From: an uncultured Bacteroidales bacterium
Lineage (GTDB): Bacteria; Bacteroidota; Bacteroidia; Bacteroidales; WCHB1-69
DNA: 40,731 bases
Direction of reading: 5' to 3'
Assembly (NCBI GenBank): GCA_905233585.1
Contig: CAJOFD010000017.1
Span: 1-40,731, forward strand
This document shows, piece by piece, positions 34,538 to 40,731 of the stretch. A model generated the notes under the pieces. That model made no database searches. It had not been told where the DNA came from and worked only from the letters and a program-made list of their open reading frames with translations. Position numbers and translations under genes: made by a program. Every line of letters starts with the position of its first letter. Positions within the stretch are counted from its first letter, which is position 1.

Positions 34538-35878
34538 TTAATTTTTATATTTCAACCATTTCCACAATTCTTTGTACGAAGGTTTTTTGCCGTACATCAA
34601 AATACCAGTACGGTATATTTTGGCGGCAGCCCAAGCCATCAGCATACAAGTCAGGAGCAGGACACTGCACGAAAGCCATATTTCCCATGTCTGCACCACA
34701 TCGGGGCCGGCGGGCAAACGCATCAGCATCGTTATGGGCGACGTAAACGGAATGACCGACAGCCAGAATGCAGCCTGTCCGTCGGGATTGTCGGCGATAA
34801 ATGTCGAAACTATCATTGCCAACAACAATGGCATAGACAGGATATTGACAAACTGATGGGAATCGGTGTCATTGTCCACGGCGGCACCTATGGCGGCAAA
34901 CATAAAGGCATACAACAGATAGCCCGCCAAAAAATAAAAGACAAACAAACCTGTCAGTTGTACAAAATTTATACTCAAGAAAGCATGCAATATGGAATTG
35001 TCGGACATTTGCACGGCGAGCATATTTTGGGAATCCATATCCACAGCCGTTTGCAACACCTCATTGACGGCACCGTTATCTTGTATCCAAAACAATCCGA
35101 AGACGCCCAAGATGGCAAAGGTAAATATGACCCATAGCAACAATTGTGTCAAACCGATAAGGGCAACGCCTATGATTTTGCCCGCCATCAATTGCAAGGG
35201 TTTTACCGATGAAACAATGACCTCCACTATGCGGTTGGTTTTTTCTTCCAAAACACTTCTCAACACCATTGAACAGTAGAGGAAAATAAAAAGATAAATA
35301 ACCAAGCCCACCAAAATACCTACCACCAGCTGCACTTCCCGAAGGTGAGAGTCTTTGGTTTCTTCTTCCCCGTTGTCATCAATAAAGGTATAGCCCAAGG
35401 CTATACGGCTGGTGTGTTTTTCGATATAAGTATCCAAAGAATCCTTGTTGATATTAAATTCGCTGATGAGAATAGCATTGGAGAAGTTGCGTTTCATCGC
35501 CGCCAGAATGGAGGACATCACCCCCGTATTGAGCGTTTTGTTGGAATAGACCATACCGCCGATGGAAATATTGTCATCGGGAATATAGAGCAGGGCGGAA
35601 TATTTTTTGTTGATCAGGTCTTTTTTCAGGCTTTCCAACTCGCCTTCCACATAGGTAAAATGAATATCCTTGTCGTTGGGGCTGTCCAAGTCGTCAAAAA
35701 TACCCAACTTGTCCAACACGGCAATTTGCACATCCTCTTTGCCGTAATTGACCAACAGGGTCGGCACGATAAACATCGCCGCCATAAAAACGGGCCCCAG
35801 AAAAGTCATTATCAAAAAGGACTTTTTACGAACTGCCTGCAGGTATTCTCTTTTTACTATGATCCAAACTTTTTTCAT
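34538..35878 (-). CDS. ABC-2 type transporter permease (NatB-like)
   Basis: The 446-residue permease starts KKVWIIVKREYLQAVRKKSF, a typical ABC-2 amino end, with one span (FLIMTFLGPVFMAAMFIVPT), a large extracytoplasmic domain (about 45-175) and five further spans including SVLEEKTNRIVEVIVSSVKP and LQLMAGKIIG, the NatB/YhaP pattern. Its ATPase partner is not adjacent: neighbours are an MFS transporter and a SUMF1 lipoprotein. The substrate is unknown. Confidence 0.82.
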   Translation of the reverse strand: MKKVWIIVKREYLQAVRKKSFLIMTFLGPVFMAAMFIVPTLLVNYGKEDVQIAVLDKLGIFDDLDSPNDKDIHFTYVEGELESLKKDLINKKYSALLYIPDDNISIGGMVYSNKTLNTGVMSSILAAMKRNFSNAILISEFNINKDSLDTYIEKHTSRIALGYTFIDDNGEEETKDSHLREVQLVVGILVGLVIYLFIFLYCSMVLRSVLEEKTNRIVEVIVSSVKPLQLMAGKIIGVALIGLTQLLLWVIFTFAILGVFGLFWIQDNGAVNEVLQTAVDMDSQNMLAVQMSDNSILHAFLSINFVQLTGLFVFYFLAGYLLYAFMFAAIGAAVDNDTDSHQFVNILSMPLLLAMIVSTFIADNPDGQAAFWLSVIPFTSPITMLMRLPAGPDVVQTWEIWLSCSVLLLTCMLMAWAAAKIYRTGILMYGKKPSYKELWKWLKYKN

Positions 35879-35914
35879 ACGACAAGAACAAATGTTATAT
35901 CTACAAGTTCATAT

Positions 35915-36958
35915 CTATTGCAAATCCGACAGGCCTAATCTAAAGCCATATTCCTCATTGGTCGCCGTAGGGAGTACGCCTACACGTGAAGTATTGCGGC
36001 AATCTCTGGCACGGGAATAAAAACCGCCACCGCGTACCACCACATAGCCGGATGTGGCAGAACGCTTGGGACCTTGCGGGTTGGTGGTTCCGTCACTTTC
36101 TGAATAATAAGTAGCACTAAGATAATCGCTGACATATTCACGTACGTTGCCCGTCATATCATACAAGCCCAACTCGTTAGGACGTTTTTGCATAATAGGG
36201 TGAGCCGTATAGTTGCCGGCGTCTTTGCTGTACCATGCCACCGAATCAATATCATTGTTGCCAGCGTAAAGGTATCCTTGAGAGAGGTTGCCACCCCTTG
36301 CAGCATATTCCCATTCGGCTTCTGTGGGCAAACGGAACTGCAAGCCCGTCATATCATTGAGTTTGTTAATAAAATCCTGAGCATTCGCTTGGCTGAGATA
36401 ATAAGCGGGATAATTGTCCCCCAGACCATGGGCAGCCGTCCATTTGCCGCTGACATAAGTATCTGAACCGAACACGGCATTCCAAAGTTCTTGGGTAACT
36501 TCATATTTAAGTATATAAAATGAACTCAAGGTAACGCGATGTTGGGGCTTTTCCACATCAAGAGCATCCGTATCGTCATCAGAAGCCCCCATACGGAACA
36601 GGCCGCCTGCAACCCATATCATATCTCGGATAAGCGAATCAATACAAGCGATGCCGGTATTGATGGCACTGCCGCCGCCACTTGTATTTTTTTCAAATAT
36701 CGCTTTGTATGTTGCATTTTTTTTTGCCGTCACCATACGTGGATTTTCCCTGTTGCCGTCTTCCCATTTGGAAAATTTGTAGATACTCATCATCGGAGTG
36801 GCTTTCAAACTCACCTCCGTACCTTTGGCGTAGGTACCACCACCAGAAACCTTGCCCCACGAATCATTGTTGGATTCCACCGTGATAGTAACCTCTTTGT
36901 TGCATGCCGTCAGCATGGCAAGAACGACCATGACGGAAATGAAAAGTGCTTTTTTCAT
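35915..36958 (-). CDS. SUMF1/formylglycine-type lipoprotein with InlB-like repeat
   Basis: The 347-residue lipoprotein has lipobox LTAC (Cys19). Residues 20-90 resemble a divergent InlB B-repeat (GKVSGGGTYAKGTEVSLKA, YKFSKWEDG, ATYKAIF). From about 112 a SUMF1/FGE-sulfatase fold follows: MIWVAGGLFRMGASDDD, YEVTQELWNAV, FRLPTEAEWEYAARGG, GLYDMTGNVREYVSDY and VVRGGGFYSRARDCRN. The paired catalytic cysteines of true formylglycine enzymes are not apparent, so a binding or structural role is more likely. It is surface or periplasmic. Confidence 0.8.
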   Translation of the reverse strand: MKKALFISVMVVLAMLTACNKEVTITVESNNDSWGKVSGGGTYAKGTEVSLKATPMMSIYKFSKWEDGNRENPRMVTAKKNATYKAIFEKNTSGGGSAINTGIACIDSLIRDMIWVAGGLFRMGASDDDTDALDVEKPQHRVTLSSFYILKYEVTQELWNAVFGSDTYVSGKWTAAHGLGDNYPAYYLSQANAQDFINKLNDMTGLQFRLPTEAEWEYAARGGNLSQGYLYAGNNDIDSVAWYSKDAGNYTAHPIMQKRPNELGLYDMTGNVREYVSDYLSATYYSESDGTTNPQGPKRSATSGYVVVRGGGFYSRARDCRNTSRVGVLPTATNEEYGFRLGLSDLQ

Positions 36959-36987
36959 ACTATTGATTTTTTATCTGTTTAAATTTC

Positions 36988-37021
36988 GTTGCAAAGATAC
37001 AACTTTTTTTAGTTGAGAAAT
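36988..37021 (-). repeat. Left arm of 34-bp inverted repeat carrying a promoter
   Basis: It begins GTTGCAAAGATACAAC, then T7, then AGTTGAGAAAT. CAAAGATA at 36992-36999 is the minus-strand -7 box for the SUMF1 lipoprotein. It matches the reverse complement of 37690-37723 at 33 of 34 positions. Confidence 0.85.
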
Positions 37022-37373
37022 GAAAAATGAGAAATGAGAAATAATATTTTCCATATTGATGAAAAACGTAGAGAAAAGAATGCGGTTTAGAAATAATTTC
37101 GTACAAAAATGTGAAACTTGGAGCGTATAAAAACTGCCATGGAAAATGGTTGAACAAGTTTAAAATTAACTTGATTTGAAAAACAATATTCGCAATACAA
37201 ATCCACATGCCTATGAAACACATAATGGTGTTGCAGTTTTAGCGAGAGGTTTCCCCATTTTTAGAAATTTTCTTATATTTCAACAATATTTTTATTTTTG
37301 TCAGCATATGTTAAAAGAGGTACCGTAAAAATAAAGAACAGTCTGCGGCTGCAGCGAAGCCCTTTCTTTGCAA

Positions 37374-37402
37374 AACTTTCTTTGGGGTTATTAAAGAAAG
37401 TT
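37374..37402. repeat. Intergenic hairpin
   Basis: AACTTTCTTT and AAAGAAAGTT are perfect 10-nt arms around a GGGGTTATT loop. There is no T-run directly after it, so it is not a standard terminator. Confidence 0.6.
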
Positions 37403-37412
37403 GTATAAAATC

Positions 37413-37431
37413 GGACGCACTGCGTGCGTCC
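37413..37431. repeat. GC-rich intergenic palindrome
   Basis: GGACGCAC/GTGCGTCC arms with a 3-nt loop, in otherwise AT-rich DNA. Confidence 0.6.
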
Positions 37432-37642
37432 TTACAAATATTATTTCTCAATTCTCACCTTTCAATTATTAATATAATGTATAATCATTTTTCTATAATA
37501 CTGCCAAATCGGTGAAAATACGATTTGCTAGATTTTTGCAAATGCCAAATCGACGGAAAGATTATTTGCCGACTTTCGACAGACGGTTTTCTTTGTTACG
37601 ATATATTAATATATTATATATAATGTAAGAATTAATCTTTTT

Positions 37643-37670
37643 GTAGAGACGCCTCATGAGACGTCTCTAC
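37643..37670. repeat. REP-like palindrome
   Basis: GTAGAGACG and CGTCTCTAC arms enclose CTCATGAG, itself a palindrome, with one C/A mismatch pair. The GTAGAGACG-type palindrome looks like a dispersed repeat family; copies elsewhere in the genome cannot be checked here. Confidence 0.6.
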
Positions 37671-37689
37671 TTTCTTTTTCTCATCTCTT

Positions 37690-37723
37690 ATTTCTCAACC
37701 AAAAAAAGTTGTATCTTTGCAAC
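37690..37723 (+). repeat. Right arm of 34-bp inverted repeat carrying the gmd promoter
   Basis: Reverse complement of the left arm with one mismatch. TATCTTTG at 37712-37719 is the -7 box for gmd. Confidence 0.85.
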
Positions 37724-37752
37724 AAAACATAAACACTCATTATTTTAAGCAT

Positions 37753-38817
37753 ATGAAAGTCGCACTTATTACCGGCATTACGGGACAGGACGGTTCCTTT
37801 TTGGCCGAACTGTTATTGGAAAAAGGCTATAAAGTTCACGGAACTTTGCGCAGAAGTTCAAGTTTTAACACCGGAAGAATAGAACATCTTTATCTGGACG
37901 AATGGGTCAGCGATATGAAAAGGGAGAAAAAAATCCAACTCCATTATGCCGACATGACCGATTCCTCCTCGTTGATTCGCATCATTCAAACCATTCAACC
38001 CGATGAAATATACAATCTGGCCGCCCAGTCGCATGTAAAAGTTTCCTTTGAAGTACCCGAATACACCGCCGACACCGATGCTGTCGGTACCTTGAGACTG
38101 TTGGAAGCCGTCCGTATGCTCGGATTGGAAAAAAAGACCAGAATCTATCAAGCCTCCACCTCCGAACTGTACGGTCTGGTGCAAGAGGTACCCCAAAGCG
38201 AAACAACCCCCTTCTACCCCCGTTCCCCCTATGCCGTAGCCAAACTGTACGGATTCTGGATTACTAAAAACTACCGCGAAGCCTACAATATGTTCGCCGC
38301 CAACGGCATTCTGTTCAACCACGAAAGCGAACGCCGCGGAGAAACTTTTGTTACCAGAAAAATTACTCTGGCTGCCGCAAAAATAGCACAAGGATTCCAA
38401 GAAAAACTCTATTTGGGCAACCTCTCCGCCCAACGCGACTGGGGATACGCCCGCGACTATGTGGAATGTATGTGGCTTATTCTTCAACAAGAAAAACCCG
38501 AAGATTTTGTCATCGCCACAGGTCAAATGCACTCCGTGAGAGAATTCTGCACCAAAGCATTTGCCGCTTGCGGCATCAACCTTGAATGGCATGGTACAGG
38601 CATTGACGAAAAAGGCATCAACACCGCCAACGGAAAAGTACTCGTTGAAGTTGACCCGCAATATTTCAGACCTACAGAAGTAGAACAATTGCTAGGCAAC
38701 CCAACCAAAGCCAAACAAAAATTGGGCTGGAACCCCACCAAAACCTCTTTCGAGGAACTTATCCATATTATGGTGTCCCACGATATGGACTATGTCGCCA
38801 AACAATACAAAAAATAA
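37753..38817 (+). CDS. gmd: GDP-mannose 4,6-dehydratase
   Basis: Gmd converts GDP-mannose to GDP-4-keto-6-deoxymannose, the first step to GDP-fucose. The 354-residue SDR protein has the NAD(P) loop GITGQDG (8-14), the family block [45 protein letters not shown], catalytic STSELYG and [12 protein letters not shown] (Tyr, Lys), and [17 protein letters not shown] chose ATG 37753 because the longer frame from 37717 overlaps the promoter box at 37712-37719. fcl follows after 6 nt. Codons are visibly richer in C at third positions than in the left half of the window. Confidence 0.97.
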   Translation: MKVALITGITGQDGSFLAELLLEKGYKVHGTLRRSSSFNTGRIEHLYLDEWVSDMKREKKIQLHYADMTDSSSLIRIIQTIQPDEIYNLAAQSHVKVSFEVPEYTADTDAVGTLRLLEAVRMLGLEKKTRIYQASTSELYGLVQEVPQSETTPFYPRSPYAVAKLYGFWITKNYREAYNMFAANGILFNHESERRGETFVTRKITLAAAKIAQGFQEKLYLGNLSAQRDWGYARDYVECMWLILQQEKPEDFVIATGQMHSVREFCTKAFAACGINLEWHGTGIDEKGINTANGKVLVEVDPQYFRPTEVEQLLGNPTKAKQKLGWNPTKTSFEELIHIMVSHDMDYVAKQYKK

Positions 38818-38823
38818 CAAGCC

Positions 38824-39765
38824 ATGAACAAAGATTCCAAAATATATGTGGCAGGCCACCGCGGTTTGGTCGGCAGTGCCATCGTCCGCTGTCTGCAAAA
38901 CAACGGCTTCCGCAATATCATCACACGTACTCACGCAGAGTTAGACCTGCGTAGGCAAAATGAAGTGGAGAACTTTTTCCAACAGGAAAAACCCGAATAT
39001 GTCTTTCTCGCCGCCGCCAAAGTGGGCGGCATACTGGCCAACAATACCTTCCCCGCCCAATTTATCTACGACAATTTGATGATAGAAACCAATATCATTC
39101 ATGCCGCCTGGCTCAACAAGGTGAAAAAACTCCTTTTCCTCGGCAGTTCGTGCATATACCCCAAAATGTCTCCTCAACCCATCAAAGAAGAATATCTGTT
39201 GAGCGACTATTTGGAAACAACCAACGAAGCCTACGCCATTGCCAAAATAACAGGTATCGAACTCTGCAAATTCTACCGCAGACAATATGGCTGCGACTTT
39301 ATTTCAGCTATGCCGACCAACCTTTACGGCATAAACGACAATTTCGACCTCAACACCTCTCATGTTCTGCCGGCTCTGCTAAGAAAATTCCATGACGCCA
39401 AAAACAATCACCAAAAAGAAGTCGTTTTATGGGGAACAGGAAAACCCCTGCGTGAATTTATGTTTGTTGACGATTTGGCAGACGCTCTATTGTTCCTTAT
39501 GCAACATTATAGCGACCAATTGCATGTCAATGTGGGTACAGGCGAAGATATTGCCATCGCCGATTTGGCATCTATCATCAAAGAAATTGTCGGCTTTGAC
39601 GGCAACATAGTTTACGACAGCACCAAACCTGACGGTACTCCCAGAAAATTATTGGACGTTTCCCTCTTGCAAAATTTAGGATTCCATTACAAAACCGACC
39701 TGCGAACAGGCATAAGCAAAGTTTATCAATGGTATCTGAACAATGAAACGGAAGTGAAAAAATAA
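38824..39765 (+). CDS. fcl: GDP-L-fucose synthase
   Basis: Fcl performs the epimerase and reductase step from the Gmd product to GDP-L-fucose. The 313-residue protein has YVAGHRGLVGSAIV (GxxGxxG at 11-17), AAAKVGGILANNTFPAQFIY, LLFLGSSCIYPKMSPQPIKE with the active Ser, and NEAYAIAKITGIELC with Tyr and Lys, followed by PTNLYGINDNFDLNTSHVLP. All are fcl/wcaG signatures. Together with gmd it supplies GDP-fucose for surface glycans. Confidence 0.96.
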   Translation: MNKDSKIYVAGHRGLVGSAIVRCLQNNGFRNIITRTHAELDLRRQNEVENFFQQEKPEYVFLAAAKVGGILANNTFPAQFIYDNLMIETNIIHAAWLNKVKKLLFLGSSCIYPKMSPQPIKEEYLLSDYLETTNEAYAIAKITGIELCKFYRRQYGCDFISAMPTNLYGINDNFDLNTSHVLPALLRKFHDAKNNHQKEVVLWGTGKPLREFMFVDDLADALLFLMQHYSDQLHVNVGTGEDIAIADLASIIKEIVGFDGNIVYDSTKPDGTPRKLLDVSLLQNLGFHYKTDLRTGISKVYQWYLNNETEVKK

Positions 39766-39806
39766 TTCCGCCCCTGCCGTCCCCTTACAACAAAAGTATT
39801 TGTATT

Positions 39807-40731
39807 ATGCAAGTCATCAAACATTTCATTTTAAATATTCTCATTTTATTTTACAGAATACCTCTCGGGAAACGACTTGGCAAAAAAGAACGCAAAAACG
39901 CCATACTTGTCATGCGTACCGACCTCATCGGCGACTGCATCATCTGGCTGGACAGCGCCAAAGAATACAAAAAACATTTCCCCGACGCTCACATTGTATT
40001 GCTGTACAACAAAGCATGGAAAGATTTGGCCTTGCAAATGCCCTATTTCGATGAATGTATCCCCTTTGACGGTAAACGGTTCATGAAAAGCATAAAATAT
40101 TATTTTGTTTTGCTTAAACAAATCAACATTTATCATTACCAAAAGGTCTTCAACACGATGTATGCCCGCAATTTCTTTATACAAGACTGGATTGTCCGCA
40201 ATGTCAGTGCCGATGAAAAAATAGGATTTTGCGGCAACTACACCAACACCAACAACACCCTTGCCAAACTGACCTCCGACTTTACCAGATACAACCCCAA
40301 ATTGTATGCTATCGCCAACAAATGGTACGACAGGCTCATCGTTGCCGAACAAGGCACTAAAATGGAATTGCTCCGCAACGCCGAATTTGTTCAAGGCAGC
40401 CTCAACCCCGCCTTCCAAGCCTCCCTACCCCAACTACCATTTGCTGTTCCTGACAAAAATAGAGATTTGCCGGAAAAGTATGCCGTCTTCACTCTTGGAG
40501 CAAGCACTCCCCGCAAGGCATGGAATATAGAAAAGTTCGCCGCTGTCGCTCAACAAATAGCCGAACATTTCCCCATTGTCTGTTGCGGCACACAAAACGA
40601 AAGCCCGCTGGTGCAACAGATGACCGATATACTACCTGAACAGATAAATGTTATCAACCTATGCGGCAAAACCTCTTTGCTCGAACTATTCGGTGTTATC
40701 AAGCACGCTCAATTTGTCCTGACTAACGATA
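39807..40731 (+). CDS. Glycosyltransferase family 9 (heptosyltransferase-like), partial
   Basis: An ATG ORF stays open for 308 codons to the right edge. It opens with a hydrophobic helix (HFILNILILFYRIPLGKR) and the family 9 start AILVMRTDLIGDCIIWLDSA (compare R-x-D-x-I-G-D), then AKEYKKHFPDAHIVLLYNKA. The second domain has FTLGASTPRKAWNIEKFAAV and NLCGKTSLLELFGVIKHAQF followed by VLTND, the nucleotide-binding end of GT9. Such enzymes add heptose or similar sugars to LPS core. It lies 41 nt after fcl, so it belongs to the same glycan cluster. The C-terminus is missing. Confidence 0.85.
   Translation, partial: MQVIKHFILNILILFYRIPLGKRLGKKERKNAILVMRTDLIGDCIIWLDSAKEYKKHFPDAHIVLLYNKAWKDLALQMPYFDECIPFDGKRFMKSIKYYFVLLKQINIYHYQKVFNTMYARNFFIQDWIVRNVSADEKIGFCGNYTNTNNTLAKLTSDFTRYNPKLYAIANKWYDRLIVAEQGTKMELLRNAEFVQGSLNPAFQASLPQLPFAVPDKNRDLPEKYAVFTLGASTPRKAWNIEKFAAVAQQIAEHFPIVCCGTQNESPLVQQMTDILPEQINVINLCGKTSLLELFGVIKHAQFVLTND

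Larger units (their letters stand above)
36959..37752. other. Long divergent intergenic region with inverted promoters and hairpins
   Basis: About 790 nt contain no convincing gene. Each end carries a copy of a 34-bp inverted repeat (36988-37021 and 37690-37723, one mismatch) that includes the outward-facing promoter box. The middle holds purine-rich runs based on GAGAAAT, three separate stems (37374-37402, 37413-37431, 37643-37670) and AT-rich spacers. Confidence 0.6.

Noticed and set aside
35345..35938. 197-residue plus-strand ORF
   Set aside because: Antisense to the ABC permease, which has a clear family pattern.
35915..36958. Formylglycine-generating enzyme or GldJ/GldK
   Set aside because: The SUMF1 fold is present, but the catalytic cysteine pair and the gliding-operon neighbours are missing.
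36988..37723. Classic invertible promoter switch
   Set aside because: The promoters are inside the repeat arms and face outward, so inversion between the arms would not turn either gene on or off; kept only as a question.
37858..38688. 276-residue minus-strand ORF opposite gmd
   Set aside because: It is the shadow of a well-conserved gene with GC-rich third positions; the product is Phe/Gly/Val-rich noise.
39846..40418. 190-residue minus-strand ORF at the right end
   Set aside because: Antisense to the glycosyltransferase, whose plus-strand frame carries GT9 motifs and runs to the window edge.

Overview
The window looks like chromosomal DNA of a low-GC member of the Bacteroidetes, probably Bacteroidales. 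Three things point there. First, at least fourteen genes or operons start just downstream of the phylum's -7 box TAnnTTTG. Second, there is a Bat-type (Bacteroides aerotolerance) vWA operon, and PorT- and GldA-like proteins typical of type IX secretion or gliding Bacteroidetes. Third, gene orders such as sigma54-activator/lptE/TPR/secG and rpsU/xer/hpf fit the phylum. No species can be named from the sequence alone.

Layout. 1-1.3 kb: start of an exported protein on the left edge, a stand-alone riboflavin kinase and 5-formyl-THF cyclo-ligase. 1.4-4.9 kb: a gatE-gatD operon, the tRNA-dependent amidotransferase normally regarded as archaeal, ending in a strong terminator. 5-5.9 kb: a class I methyltransferase and initiator tRNA-fMet. 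6-10.2 kb: a short Bat operon (moxR, DUF58, BatD/DUF4381-like, batA), interrupted by a gap holding a 41-codon ORF with an internal tandem repeat. 10.4-10.6 kb: a long rod-shaped RNA resembling 6S RNA, followed by an unknown lipoprotein. 11.5-16.2 kb (minus): sigma54 activator-lptE-TPR-secG, xer-hpf, and rpsU. 16.3-19.4 kb (plus): enolase, a PAP2-like membrane protein, an M50-like membrane peptidase and SixA. 19.4-22.8 kb (minus): small membrane protein-rhodanese-heptose kinase-porT, then adenosine kinase; tRNA-Asn follows at 22.9 kb. 23-25.9 kb: gldA-like ABC ATPase and a large BatA/vWA membrane protein. 26-29 kb: a four-gene restriction-modification operon (Dam-like methylase, a 57-aa zinc ribbon, a PD-(D/E)XK nuclease, and a DpnA-like methylase with a C-terminal extension). 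29-37 kb: an unknown exported protein, glutathione peroxidase, a porin plus GATE-domain membrane protein, an MFS transporter, an ABC permease and a SUMF1 lipoprotein. 37.7-40.7 kb (plus): gmd, fcl and a truncated family 9 glycosyltransferase, i.e. GDP-fucose synthesis and surface glycan assembly.

The genes share an envelope theme: LPS and heptose metabolism, LptE, SecG, PorT, GDP-fucose, porins and lipoproteins. The items most worth following up are the bacterial gatED operon, the zinc ribbon inside the restriction-modification operon, the repeat-bearing gap in the Bat operon, the 6S-like RNA, and a 34-bp inverted repeat that carries both divergent promoters around 37 kb.
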